Source: Thermaerobacter subterraneus DSM 13965
Lineage (GTDB): Bacteria > Bacillota > Sulfobacillia > Thermaerobacterales > Thermaerobacteraceae
Assembly (NCBI RefSeq): GCF_000183545.2
Contig: NZ_JH976535.1
Location: forward strand, 1,355,890 to 1,419,889
Reading direction: 5' to 3'
Length of the DNA: 64,000 nucleotides
Position numbers and translations under genes: made by a program. Below, piece after piece: positions 8,602-17,021 of this stretch. How positions within the stretch are numbered: position 1 is the first letter of the stretch; every line of letters starts with the position of its first letter. The notes beneath the pieces were generated by a model, which worked only from the letters and a program-made list of their open reading frames with translations, had not been told where the DNA came from and did not search any database.

Positions 8602-8764
8602 GGGCGTCGACCTCCTTCGGCCAGGTTGATTGTTCCCCGCCGGGCCCCTGCGGTCCTGGGCCCTGGCGCACCCCCCGGCCCCGGCGGGACCGGCTCCGGC
8701 AGTGGCGCCTGCGGCGGGGCGGGCTCCGGCGGCCTGGAGAGACTAGGCAGCGGAGGTGAAGGCG

Positions 8765-9349
8765 TTGGCCGAAACCAGCGTACGGGACCGGGTGCCGCCC
8801 GGCCAGGTGGTGACCGAGAAGTTTCCGGTCCTGCACACGGGCCAGGTGCCCCGCTACCGGGATGACCTGAGCGACTGGAGCTTTCGCGTCTTCGGCCAAG
8901 TGGAGCGGCCCGTCACCCTGACCTGGGACCAGTTCCGCCGCCTCCCTGCCCGAGAGGTGGTGGTGGACATCCACTGCGTGACCCGCTGGAGCAAGCTGGG
9001 CACCCGCTGGCGCGGCGTCCCGGCGGCCCGGGTCCTGGAGGAAGCCGGGGTCAAGCCGGAGGCCCGGTTCGTCCTGGTCCACGCCGACCCGGACTACACC
9101 ACCAACCTGCCCCTGGCCGACCTGTACCGCGACGACGTGCTCCTGGCCTTCGAGTTCGACGGCCGGCCCCTGGCGCCGGAACACGGCTACCCGGTGCGGC
9201 TCCTGGTGCCCCACCGGTACTTCTGGAAGAGCGCCAAGTGGGTGCGGGGCTTCGAACTGCTCCCCCAGGACCGGCCGGGCTACTGGGAGGAACGCGGCTA
9301 CCACAACGAGGCCGACCCCTGGAAGGAGCAGCGGTACGGCTTCTTTTAA
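8765..9349 (+). CDS. Sulfite-oxidase-like molybdopterin-dependent oxidoreductase (YuiH type)
   Basis: A 194-residue, single-domain protein of the oxidoreductase molybdopterin-binding superfamily. Diagnostic stretches are FGQVERPVTLTWDQFRRLP, VDIHCVTRWSKLGTRWRGV (the Cys that ligates molybdenum), YPVRLLVPHRYFWKSAKWV and the aromatic C-terminus. I chose the TTG at 8765 because GGAGGTGA lies 5 bases upstream. An in-frame GTG at 8756 is part of that Shine-Dalgarno. There is no signal peptide or haem domain, so it is probably cytoplasmic. The redox substrate is unknown. It is 60 bases upstream of a response regulator. Confidence 0.88.
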   Translation: MAETSVRDRVPPGQVVTEKFPVLHTGQVPRYRDDLSDWSFRVFGQVERPVTLTWDQFRRLPAREVVVDIHCVTRWSKLGTRWRGVPAARVLEEAGVKPEARFVLVHADPDYTTNLPLADLYRDDVLLAFEFDGRPLAPEHGYPVRLLVPHRYFWKSAKWVRGFELLPQDRPGYWEERGYHNEADPWKEQRYGFF

Positions 9350-9409
9350 GCAGGAGCAAGGACGAGGCACCGGCCGCCGCAACGGCGGCAGGGCGGGGAG
9401 GGCCGGGGC

Positions 9410-10108
9410 GTGCCGGGGGAGCACATCCTGGTGGTGGACGACGAGCCGGGGATCCGGGAGGTCTGCCGGCTCTACCTGGAGCGGGAAGGGTTCGCCGTGC
9501 GGGAAGCGGCCAGCCTGGCGGGGGCCCGCGCCGCCCTGCGGGGCGAAGCGCCGGCGCTGGTCGTCCTGGACCTGATGCTGCCCGACGGCAGCGGCCTCGA
9601 CCTGTGCCGGGAGCTGGTGGAGGCCGGGACTCCGGTGGTCTGCCTGACCGCCCGGGCCGACGAGACGGACCGGGTCCTGGGCCTGGAGCTGGGCGCCGAC
9701 GATTACGTGACCAAGCCCTTCAGTCCCCGCGAGCTGGTGGCCCGGGTCCGGGCCGTGCTGCGCCGGGCCCGGGCCGCCAAAGAGCCGGCGCCGGTCACCG
9801 TGCGGTTCGGCCGGTGCGCCGTCGACCTGGCCGCCCGGCGCCTTTGGGTGGGCGGCCGGGAGGTGGCCTGCACCCCCAAGGAATTCGACCTTCTGGCCCT
9901 GTTCGTCACCCACCCCCACCGGGTCTTCACCCGCCAGCAGCTGCTGGAGCGGGTCTGGGACTTCTCCTATGCCGGCGATACCCGCACCGTGGACGTCCAC
10001 GTGCAGCGGCTGCGGCGGAAGATCGAGCCCGATCCCCAGCACCCGCGCTATCTCAAGACGGTGTGGAGCGTGGGGTACCGGTTCGACCCCGAGGGCGAGG
10101 CGAGCTGA
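9410..10108 (+). CDS. OmpR/PhoB-family response regulator
   Basis: A 232-residue regulator with a receiver domain (residues 4-118) and a winged-helix DNA-binding domain (about 130-228). Acidic pocket D10/D11, phospho-acceptor D54 in VVLDLMLPDG, and the lysine in YVTKPFSPRELVARV are all present. The GTG at 9410 follows GGGGAGGG. The sensor kinase starts 1 base after its stop, so the two form a translationally coupled two-component system. The signal is not evident. Confidence 0.95.
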   Translation: MPGEHILVVDDEPGIREVCRLYLEREGFAVREAASLAGARAALRGEAPALVVLDLMLPDGSGLDLCRELVEAGTPVVCLTARADETDRVLGLELGADDYVTKPFSPRELVARVRAVLRRARAAKEPAPVTVRFGRCAVDLAARRLWVGGREVACTPKEFDLLALFVTHPHRVFTRQQLLERVWDFSYAGDTRTVDVHVQRLRRKIEPDPQHPRYLKTVWSVGYRFDPEGEAS

Positions 10109-10109
10109 C

Positions 10110-11675
10110 TTGCGGCTGGCCTGGCGCATGGCGCTGGTTTATGCCTCCATCCTGGTGGCGGTGGCCCTGCTGCTTCTGGTGGGCGCTCCCGCCCTGACCG
10201 AGCGGGCCATGGTGGACGCCCTGGGGCCCGTGCTGCTGCGCCAGGCCCGCAGCGTGGTGGCCCTTCTGGACGTGCAGGCGTTCCCCGGGCTGCCCGCCAC
10301 CTACCTGGCCGACCTGGCGGCGGTGCGGCTGTCGCGCCTTTATGTGGACGGGGAAGTGCTGGTGGTCGATCCGGCCGGGCGCATCCGCTGGAACTCCGCT
10401 ACCCTGGTGGGCGATCTGGAGGGCTGGCAGCTGGCGCCCGAGGTGATCCGGGGCATCCGGGCGCCCGGCTACGGCGTGCGGGAGATCCTGGCCAACGTGC
10501 CGGCAGTGGTGGCCGTGGCCCCGATTCCCGTGCCCGGCGGCCAGGGGAGCCTGGGCACCGTGGTGGTCTTCCGGCCCCTGCGGGAACTGGGTGGCGTGCG
10601 CCGGGAGATCGGCACCTGGCTCGCCCTGGGCACCGGGGCGGCCGTGGCCGTGGCCCTGGCGGCGGGCTGGGCCGTGGGCTACCGGATGGTGCGGCGGCTG
10701 GCGGCGATCCAGGAGGCGGCGGCGGCACTGGCCGCGGGCGACCTGTCCCGGCGCCTGCGGGTGGCCGGCCGGGACGAGATCGCCGGCCTGGCGGCCGGGT
10801 TCAACCACATGGCCGAGCGCATCGAGGGGCTGGTGGGCGAGCTGCGCCGCTCCCAGGCCCTGCGGCGGGCCATGCTGGCCACCATCTCCCATGAGCTGCG
10901 CACCCCGGTGACGGTGATCCGCGGGCTGGGGGAAGCCCTGAGGGACGGGCTGGTGGAAGCGGGACCCGCCGCCCGCCGCCAGGCGGGGCAGATCGTGGCC
11001 GAGGCCGAGCGGCTGGGCCGGCTGATCGACGACCTCTTCCAGCTGGCCCAGATCGAGACGGGCCAGCTGGACCTGCGGCTGGAGCGCTTTGCCGCGGGAC
11101 CGTGGCTGGAGGAACGGGCCACGGCCCTGGAGGCGCTGGTCCGGGAGCGGGGCGCCCGCTGGCAGGTACGGGTCGACCCGGGCCTGGCCGGGGCGTGGCT
11201 GGAAGCGGACCCCCACCGCCTGGCCCAGGTGCTGGGCAACCTGGTGGACAACGCCGCCCGGCACGCCGGCCCGGAGGGCCAGGTGAGGCTGGACGCGGTG
11301 CTGGTGCCCGGTGGGATCCGCATCGAGGTGGCCGACAACGGCCCGGGCATCGATCCCGCGGACCTGCCGCGGATCTTTGAGCCCTTTTACCGGGGCCGGG
11401 AGGCGGCCCGCAGCCGTGGTGCGGGCCTGGGGCTCAGCATCGTGCGGGCCCTGGTGGAAGCCCACGGGGGCCGGGTCGGCGTGGAATCCGCCCCCGGGCA
11501 GGGCACGCGCCTCTGGTTCGTCCTGCCCCGGGCCCCGGAACCCCGGGGCGGGTCCCGGGCACCGGAATCCCGGGGCGGGCGGTCCCCGGGAGCGGAAGCA
11601 CGGTCCGTGGGGGCGGAAGAGTCCGGGGCCGTCACGGGCTCCCCCGGCGATGGGGCCGGAGCCCCCGGTGGCTGA
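10110..11675 (+). CDS. Sensor histidine kinase, HAMP-containing
   Basis: About 521 residues. TM1 is near residues 8-28 and an extracytoplasmic sensor of about 140 residues follows. TM2 (LGTGAAVAVALAAGWAVGY) leads into a HAMP domain with AAALAAGDLSRRLRV. The dimerisation H-box ISHELRTPVTVIRG has phospho-acceptor His261. The ATPase domain has N-box NLVDNAARHAG, G1 VADNGPGID, F-box FEPFYRG and G2 GAGLGLSIV. The TTG at 10110 is 1 base after the regulator stop; an ATG at 10128 is an alternative. The last 40 residues are a degenerate GAP/E/S-rich repeat tail. Confidence 0.92.
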   Translation: MRLAWRMALVYASILVAVALLLLVGAPALTERAMVDALGPVLLRQARSVVALLDVQAFPGLPATYLADLAAVRLSRLYVDGEVLVVDPAGRIRWNSATLVGDLEGWQLAPEVIRGIRAPGYGVREILANVPAVVAVAPIPVPGGQGSLGTVVVFRPLRELGGVRREIGTWLALGTGAAVAVALAAGWAVGYRMVRRLAAIQEAAAALAAGDLSRRLRVAGRDEIAGLAAGFNHMAERIEGLVGELRRSQALRRAMLATISHELRTPVTVIRGLGEALRDGLVEAGPAARRQAGQIVAEAERLGRLIDDLFQLAQIETGQLDLRLERFAAGPWLEERATALEALVRERGARWQVRVDPGLAGAWLEADPHRLAQVLGNLVDNAARHAGPEGQVRLDAVLVPGGIRIEVADNGPGIDPADLPRIFEPFYRGREAARSRGAGLGLSIVRALVEAHGGRVGVESAPGQGTRLWFVLPRAPEPRGGSRAPESRGGRSPGAEARSVGAEESGAVTGSPGDGAGAPGG

Positions 11676-11677
11676 AG

Positions 11678-11746
11678 GTGGACGGACCCGGAGGCTTCCG
11701 GTGCATCGCCTGCGGGCACAAGGACCTGCGCCTGCCGTGGCGGTAG
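11678..11746 (+). CDS. Possible 22-residue CxxC micro-ORF
   Basis: A GTG-started 22-codon frame encoding GFRCIACGHKDLRLPWR after a short lead. CxxCG followed by charged residues resembles half of a zinc ribbon. It lies directly after the histidine kinase stop with only a weak Shine-Dalgarno-like GGTGGCTGAAGG. It could be chance in a GC-rich spacer. Confidence 0.2.
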   Translation: MDGPGGFRCIACGHKDLRLPWR

Positions 11747-11981
11747 GCCGGGGCAGGCCGCCGGCCTACCCGCCGGCACAGCGGCCGGCGCCGCTCCGGA
11801 CGGCGGAAGGACCCTGCTTAGCTCTCCGAACCCTGCCTCGCCCTGCGATTCGAGCGGCCGAGAGCACGGACCGGCCGCCCGCCGGACCCAGGGGGACGGC
11901 CCCGGGCCGGCGGGGGCGCAGCAGCCCTGGCAGGGCCACGGCGCCCCCACCCGCCGGGAGTCCCCTGTCAGCCGGAGGGCG
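11747..11981. other. Spacer without a recognised gene
   Basis: GC-rich spacer between the plus-strand histidine kinase and the minus-strand TusA-like gene, which are convergent. I see no credible coding frame and no clear hairpin with a T-tract. Confidence 0.5.
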
Positions 11982-12314
11982 TCACCGCCGGCGGATCAGG
12001 ATGCGGTAAAGGCCCGGCTCCTTTTCTTCGATGCGCAGCACCTCACCCAGGCCCGACCGCTCCACCGCGGCGGGGACGGTGTGGGTGGAGATGGTGTGAT
12101 CCGTCAGCTCGGCCAGCACCTGGCCCGGCGCCATCCGGGCCAGCGCCTCCAGGGCAGCGTCCACCGGGTAGGGGCAGATCTCGCCCGTGACGTCGATCTC
12201 CCGGTCGGCGGTGACGGCGGTGCCGGCGCCGGTCCGGTCCACCAGATTGGCCTGGCCCAGGGCCGCCAGCCGCTGGCGCGCCTGCTCCAGGTTGGGCCGC
12301 TTGAACAGGGCCAT
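11982..12314 (-). CDS. TusA/SirA-family sulfur carrier (TsuB/YeeD-like)
   Basis: A 110-residue protein. The family motif CPxP appears as GEICPYPVDAALEAL with Cys47, the residue that carries persulfide or thiosulfonate sulfur. The fold ends with ELTDHTISTHTVPAAVE, typical of TusA/YeeD. A 38-residue N-terminal extension precedes the domain. The ATG at 12314 follows GGGAGGTGG. It lies 32 bases downstream of the YeeE-like transporter, matching the known YeeE(TsuA)-YeeD(TsuB) pairing in which the carrier helps thiosulfate uptake. Role is inferred from that pairing. Confidence 0.88.
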   Translation of the reverse strand: MALFKRPNLEQARQRLAALGQANLVDRTGAGTAVTADREIDVTGEICPYPVDAALEALARMAPGQVLAELTDHTISTHTVPAAVERSGLGEVLRIEEKEPGLYRILIRRR

Positions 12315-12346
12315 GGTATCCACCTCCCTTGCCGTTCCCCGTGCCC

Positions 12347-13540
12347 TCAGATTCCCGCCGGCGGTGCCGCCGCAGGCTTCGCCGGCGTGCCGGTCCCCGT
12401 GCCGGCGGTCGCCGGCTCCACCCGGCACGAGCTCAGCAGGGCGGCCTGCCGCAGGTGGGCGATCTTCCACGCCGTGTAGATGCCCGCCGCGATGCCCGCC
12501 GAAGCCAGCAGGCTGTGCAGGGAGAGGGCGGGGAGGCCGCTCAGCAGGTTGCCGATGTTGCACCCCGGGGTGAGCCGGGAGGCGAAGGCCAGCAAGAAGC
12601 CTCCCGCCACGGCGTTGGGCAGCCGCCGCAGCCGCGGCCTGCGCCAGCGGAAGGTGCCGTTCAGCCGGGCCGACAGGGCGGCGCCGGCGATGATGCCGGC
12701 GATCAGCACTTCCTCCGGCCCGGGCACCAGGCCGGGGTAGCCGCGGAACAGGCTCGCCACGTACGGGTTGGCCGCGACGCGGGCCGGATCGTCCACGGCG
12801 GCCCAGGCCACGGCCACCCACCGGGTCTCGGGCCCGGTGATGCCCCAGATGGTCCACAGGCTGAACTGCAGCGTTGACACCAGGCCCAGCAGCAGCCCCA
12901 CCGCCCGGGTGTCCCAAGACCGCAGGCGGAGCAGCACGCCCGGCCCCTGCCGGAAGAACCCGGCCAGTTCCGCCAGCGAGCGGCGGATGGCGCCGGGCCC
13001 GGCCACCAGGGCCACGCCGGCCAGCAGCACGGCCACGGCCAGCAGGGCCGTCAGCAGCGGCGGCCAGGGCAGCAGGCGGTAGAGGGTCACGGGGCCCGCG
13101 ATCTGCAGCGGCTTGAAGAAGTGCGGTTGCAGGACCGTGGGGAAAAGGCGCAGGAAGGCGTAATAGCCGGCGCCCATGCCCAGCAGGGTGATCCAGAACT
13201 GCCCGTACCCCATGCCGGCGCGGTAGAGGGTGCCGGATGCGCAGCCGCCGGCGACATACATGGCGATGCCGAACAGGAAGCCGCCCAGCAGGCTGTTCCA
13301 CCCCACCGGCGGCACCCACAGCCGGTCGGGCGTGGCCCAGCCGGCGGACAGGGCGATCCCCCAGCCCAGGGTGGTCACCGCCACGGCCGTGACGATGCCC
13401 TGGAGCACCCGGGTGTGGCGGAAGGCGTACAGGTCGCGGAACGCCGAGGTGAAGCAGAAGTCGCCTCGCTGGAGCAGGAAGCCGTAGGCGAGACCGAAGG
13501 CCGCGCCCAGGAGCAAGAAGACCGGCCCGTGCAGATCCAT
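12347..13540 (-). CDS. YeeE/YedE-family sulfur-compound transporter (thiosulfate importer-like)
   Basis: A 397-residue polytopic membrane protein with two sulfur-transport domains (PF04143 type). Cysteine-containing signatures are RGDFCFTSAFRD near the N-terminus, VAGGCASGTLYRAG in the middle and RLTPGCNIGNLLSGLP near the C-terminus. In characterised YeeE such conserved cysteines line the thiosulfate path. The ATG at 13540 follows GGGGAG. A sigma-A-type promoter with an overlapping inverted repeat lies 115-158 bases upstream. It is co-directional with the TusA-like gene. Confidence 0.9.
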   Translation of the reverse strand: MDLHGPVFLLLGAAFGLAYGFLLQRGDFCFTSAFRDLYAFRHTRVLQGIVTAVAVTTLGWGIALSAGWATPDRLWVPPVGWNSLLGGFLFGIAMYVAGGCASGTLYRAGMGYGQFWITLLGMGAGYYAFLRLFPTVLQPHFFKPLQIAGPVTLYRLLPWPPLLTALLAVAVLLAGVALVAGPGAIRRSLAELAGFFRQGPGVLLRLRSWDTRAVGLLLGLVSTLQFSLWTIWGITGPETRWVAVAWAAVDDPARVAANPYVASLFRGYPGLVPGPEEVLIAGIIAGAALSARLNGTFRWRRPRLRRLPNAVAGGFLLAFASRLTPGCNIGNLLSGLPALSLHSLLASAGIAAGIYTAWKIAHLRQAALLSSCRVEPATAGTGTGTPAKPAAAPPAGI

Positions 13541-13654
13541 GGCGTTCTCCCCCGCTTCGCTGGAGGGTGCTGCAGGGCGCAGGGTCCCGAGCCGGGCCCA
13601 GAGGGGCCGGTGGCACCGCCCCACAGCGGAAGGCGAACCTGCAGGTTCAGGGCG

Positions 13655-13684
13655 ATTGTACCGGCGCCGCGGTGGCGATGTCAA
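13655..13684 (-). promoter_or_regulatory. Sigma-A promoter of the yeeE-tusA operon
   Basis: On the minus strand, a perfect -35 TTGACA (13684-13679), an 18-base spacer and a -10 TACAAT (13660-13655) precede the transporter. The predicted leader is about 105 bases. This is one of the best promoter matches in this GC-rich window. Confidence 0.75.
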
Positions 13685-13698
13685 TAATACCGATTGAC
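13680..13698. promoter_or_regulatory. Inverted repeat overlapping the -35, candidate operator
   Basis: GTCAAT-N7-ATTGAC is a perfect 6-base inverted repeat whose inner arm overlaps the -35 of the yeeE promoter. The position suits a repressor. The cognate regulator is unknown and no regulator gene is adjacent. Confidence 0.5.
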
Positions 13699-13964
13699 TA
13701 ACATGGGATTTGGTTCCCCGCCCGCCGGCCCGGAGGACCCTGGTCCTGAAGCGGAAGTCCTGTTGGACGGCCACCGGGGTAGGACTGCGGGTGCATATTC
13801 GGCCGCCGAACCTCAACGACCCCGCAAAGACCGCCGGTTCGTCCGAAAAATTGAAGGGAACGGGGAAGGAGGCCCCGGCGGGCGCCGGCCCGAGCCTGCC
13901 GAGGTCTTGAAGCCCGTCCTGCCGGGGTTCCTTCTCCGGCAAGAAGCCTTTGGGAGGTGGCGCG
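13699..13964. other. Leader/spacer before the secreted DUF5667-like gene
   Basis: About 265 bases between the divergent transporter promoter and the next plus-strand gene. I found no convincing plus-strand promoter or terminator. It ends in a strong GGGAGGTGG Shine-Dalgarno at 13952-13960. Confidence 0.4.
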
Positions 13965-15572
13965 ATGGTGGAACGCGACCCATGGCCGCGCAGGGCCACC
14001 CGGCGGGTGGCCGTCGCCCTGCTCTGGGTGCTGCTGACGATGACGGCTCTGCCGGGACTGGCCATGGCCTCGTCCGGTGATGGTGCAGTGGCCGGCCAGC
14101 CCGGGGCTTCTCAGGCCACGGCCGGCGTGCCGGCGGATGCGCCGGGCTCCTCCGGGGAGCCGGGGTGGTTCTTTGCTGTGGCCTACTACGCCCGTTACGC
14201 CTCCGAGCAGGTGCGCCTCTGGGTCAGCCGTGACCCGGCCGGCGACGCGGCGCTGGCGGCGTCCTTTGCCGCGCAGAGGGCCGGCCGCCTCGCCGAGCTG
14301 GCGCCGGCCTCGGCCTGGTTCGAGCGCCTGGCCGCCGACATCGCGGGGTACCTGCGCCTGGCCCAAGAGGGGCTGGTGCAGGCGCGGGCGGAAGGCGCGG
14401 CCACGGACCGGGCTGTCACCGCCCTGGAGGATGCCGTAGCCCGGGTGGAGGCCTTGCCGCAACGGGTGGCGGCAGGCCGGGACCGTGACCAGGGCGCCGT
14501 CGAGGCGGCGCCGGCCGCCGGCGACCAGGGCGACGGCGGGACCGGGGCCGAGGAGTCCCTGGCCGCGGAGCCCGTGGAGGGGGAGGCGGTCCCGGAGCAG
14601 GCGGCCTCTGACGGCAGCCCGGCAGGGGACACCGCCGAAGCGGGCGGCACCGGGGCCGCGGCGGAGGGCACCGGCGGCCAGGATCCCCTGGACCAGGCCC
14701 TGGAAGCCGCTGCGGAAGCCGAGCTGGTGGCCGGCTCGGTGGCCATGATGGAGCCCGCCGAGATCATCGCCCTGCGGGATCAGGGTTACGGTTACGGGCA
14801 GATCGCCCTGCTGTACGCCACCGCCCAGGCCATCCGCCAGGCCACCGGTGAGGAGGTGACGGCCGCGGACGTGGCGGCCCGGCTCGCTTCCCTGGCCGGC
14901 GGCGAGGGTGACACGGCCGAGCCCCAACCGGTTCCTGGGGAAGACGGGACTCCTTCGCCCACCGAAGACGGCGACGCCGGCACCCCGGAAGGAGAACCCG
15001 GTTCACCCGCAGGAGCAGGATCGGCCGGGACCGGCGAGGAAGCCACCGGCGGCGCGGGGACGGCCCTGGCCCAGGGGGTGGCCGCCAAGCCGGTGGTGAA
15101 GGTGAAGGCCTTCGGCCGGACGCTGAACGAGCTTCTGGCCCTCTACGGGATCCACCGCCGGGATCTGAAGCCCGGCCGCTGGATCTCTGCTGCCCACCGG
15201 CCGGCCGTGCAGCCGCCCGCGCAGGGGGAGCCGGAAGACACCGCGCCCGGTGAACCCGAGCCGGACAACAGCGGGGACGAGCAGCAGCCGGGCGACGCCG
15301 ACGAGGAGCAGCCCGGTCCGGGGGAGACGGAGGTCACGGCGCCGGGCTCGTCCCAGCCGGAGGAACCGGCCGCCGGAGAGGACGAGGAAGAGTTCCGGGA
15401 GGACGGCGACGAGGAGCAGGCCGCCACGACCGCCGCAGCCACCCTCCAGGAACAGGAGCGGGAAAAGGCCCCGGTCCAGCGGGAGCGCGAGGACCGGCCG
15501 GGACGCGGCCAGGGTTCGGCCCGCCACGGTGAAAGGGCCGGTTCGGCCCGGGGTGCCGGCGCAGGGCGTTAG
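13965..15572 (+). CDS. Secreted acidic protein with DUF5667-like domain
   Basis: A 535-residue protein with an N-terminal signal peptide (basic WPRRATRR, then a hydrophobic stretch ending GLAMASS). Residues about 60-165 contain helices like DUF5667 (EQVRLWVSRDPAGDAALAAS...RAGRLAEL...WFERLAADIAGYL). A conserved-looking island IIALRDQGYGYGQIALLYA is near 270. Another, VKAFGRTLNELLALYGIHRR, is near 385. Between and after these are long acidic Gly/Glu/Pro-rich disordered stretches, ending in a basic tail. The ATG at 13965 follows GGGAGGTGG. It is probably a cell-surface or extracellular protein; function is unknown. Confidence 0.75.
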   Translation: MVERDPWPRRATRRVAVALLWVLLTMTALPGLAMASSGDGAVAGQPGASQATAGVPADAPGSSGEPGWFFAVAYYARYASEQVRLWVSRDPAGDAALAASFAAQRAGRLAELAPASAWFERLAADIAGYLRLAQEGLVQARAEGAATDRAVTALEDAVARVEALPQRVAAGRDRDQGAVEAAPAAGDQGDGGTGAEESLAAEPVEGEAVPEQAASDGSPAGDTAEAGGTGAAAEGTGGQDPLDQALEAAAEAELVAGSVAMMEPAEIIALRDQGYGYGQIALLYATAQAIRQATGEEVTAADVAARLASLAGGEGDTAEPQPVPGEDGTPSPTEDGDAGTPEGEPGSPAGAGSAGTGEEATGGAGTALAQGVAAKPVVKVKAFGRTLNELLALYGIHRRDLKPGRWISAAHRPAVQPPAQGEPEDTAPGEPEPDNSGDEQQPGDADEEQPGPGETEVTAPGSSQPEEPAAGEDEEEFREDGDEEQAATTAAATLQEQEREKAPVQREREDRPGRGQGSARHGERAGSARGAGAGR

Positions 15573-15609
15573 GAAGCCGGCACAGCCGGGAACCATACAA
15601 GGCGTCCTT

Positions 15610-15657
15610 CCGGGCGGCAGGGTGCCCAGCCGGGGCATCCTGCCGCCCGGCTCTTGT
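15610..15657 (+). terminator. Hairpin terminator after the secreted protein gene
   Basis: A perfect 12-base stem, CCGGGCGGCAGG (15610-15621) with CCTGCCGCCCGG (15639-15650), has a 17-base loop and is followed by a short CTCTTGT tail. The T-tract is weak, which is common in GC-rich genomes. It sits 38 bases after the stop at 15572. Confidence 0.7.
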
Positions 15658-15680
15658 GGCGCAGCCTCCAGCGGGCCGTG

Positions 15681-15720
15681 CCCGGGGGGCGGCCCGGGGG
15701 GCGGCCCGGGGGGCGGCCCC
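15681..15720. repeat. Tandem 12-bp GC repeat, three copies
   Basis: The unit CCCGGGGGGCGG is repeated three times head to tail, followed by a partial fourth copy (CCCC). It lies in the non-coding spacer between the terminator at 15657 and the FAH-family gene. The rest of 15573-15913 holds no recognisable gene. Confidence 0.85.
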
Positions 15721-15913
15721 AGGGCCGGGGGTGCGGGGACGGTGCGGCCCTGCCGCAGGGCGCGGCACCGGCGGCAGGAGTGGCTGCCGCAGGGAGGGAA
15801 TTCCCTAGAGTTACCTGCCCAATCCCCGGTCACCGGTGTCCGGCCTTCCCGGACGGGTCGCATGTGGTCGGTGTCCCGGCAAGGCCCCGGTGCCCGCCCT
15901 GGAGGGATGAGGT

Positions 15914-16852
15914 TTGCGGTTTGTCCGGTTCGAGCGGGCCGGCCAGGTGCGGATCGGGCTGGCCGAGCTGGACGAGCAGGGGCGCCTGCGGCGGGTCCTG
16001 GACCTGGGGGCGGCCCAGGCGCGCTGGGGCGGCCCGCCGGTTCCTGAGGACATGGTCGCCTGGATCGCCCTGGGTGACGAAGCCGTGGCCGCCGCAAGGC
16101 GCTGGTGGGAGCGGGCTGCCGGTACCACCGGGGACGATGCCGGCTCCCTCTGGCATCCCGGCGACGGCGTGCGCCTGCTGGCACCCATCGCCCGGCCGCC
16201 CAAGAACGTCTTCGCCATCGGCCTGAACTACCGGGACCATGTGTTCGAGATCAGCGGCCGGGACGTACCCCAGCACCCCGTGGTGTTCACCAAGGCGGCG
16301 TCGGCGGTGCAGGGACCCGGCGACCCGATCTACCTCCACCCAGGGGTGACGGAGGCCGTCGACTATGAGGGCGAGCTGGCGGTGGTCATCGGGCGGCGGG
16401 GCCGTTCCATCCCCAGGGAGCGGGCCCGGGAGCACATCTTCGGCTACATGATCCTGAACGACGTCACGGCCCGGGACCTGCAGCGGCGGACCAGCCAGTG
16501 GCACCTGGGAAAGAGCCTGGACACCTTCTGCCCCACGGGGCCCTGCCTGGTGCACCGGGATGCGGTGGGCTGGCCCGTGGAGGTCGACGTCCGCACCTGG
16601 GTCAACGGCGAGCTGCGCCAGGAGGCCAACACCCGGCAGCTCATCTTCGACATCCCCACCTTGCTGGCCACCATCTCTGCCGGCATCACCCTGGAACCGG
16701 GCGACATCATCGCCACCGGAACGCCCAGCGGTGTGGGCATGGGGTTTGATCCACCCCGCTTCCTGCGGGCGGGCGACGTGGTCGAGATCGAGATCGCCGG
16801 GCTGGGCAGGCTGCGCAACCCGGTGGTCGACCGCTGGCCCGGTGACGCCTGA
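15914..16852 (+). CDS. Fumarylacetoacetate hydrolase (FAH)-family protein
   Basis: A 312-residue protein with the FAH catalytic domain at about residues 95-305. Motifs seen are KNVFAIGLNYRDH, the acidic metal site VDYEGELAVVIG, NDVTARDLQ and IATGTPSGVGMG. Members hydrolyse or decarboxylate acylpyruvates and ring-cleavage products (fumarylpyruvate, 2-hydroxyhepta-2,4-dienedioate, oxaloacetate). The substrate cannot be named. The TTG at 15914 follows GGAGGGATGAGG. A ketopantoate-reductase-like gene follows 160 bases downstream in the same direction. Confidence 0.92.
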   Translation: MRFVRFERAGQVRIGLAELDEQGRLRRVLDLGAAQARWGGPPVPEDMVAWIALGDEAVAAARRWWERAAGTTGDDAGSLWHPGDGVRLLAPIARPPKNVFAIGLNYRDHVFEISGRDVPQHPVVFTKAASAVQGPGDPIYLHPGVTEAVDYEGELAVVIGRRGRSIPRERAREHIFGYMILNDVTARDLQRRTSQWHLGKSLDTFCPTGPCLVHRDAVGWPVEVDVRTWVNGELRQEANTRQLIFDIPTLLATISAGITLEPGDIIATGTPSGVGMGFDPPRFLRAGDVVEIEIAGLGRLRNPVVDRWPGDA

Positions 16853-17021
16853 ACCGGCGGCCGGTGCCCGGAGGGGCACCCCTTGGGCGGCTGCCGGCGG
16901 GCGGGCCTGCGGGGCTCGCTGGGGGCGGGGTCGAAGCGCCGCCGGAGGCCAGGGGCCGTGCCGCCGCCCCGGGCGGGCTGGCACCGGTGGGCCACGACCG
17001 ACGTGAACGGGGGTGAACACC

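Noticed and set aside
4833-10129. Two open frames over 1,000 codons on the minus strand opposite the UbiB, molybdoprotein and two-component genes
   Set aside because: They are antisense shadows caused by high third-position GC; translated sequence is His/Gln/Gly-rich without recognisable folds.
15681-15720. CRISPR-like or mobile repeat
   Set aside because: Three head-to-tail 12-mers without spacers form a simple tandem repeat, not a CRISPR array.
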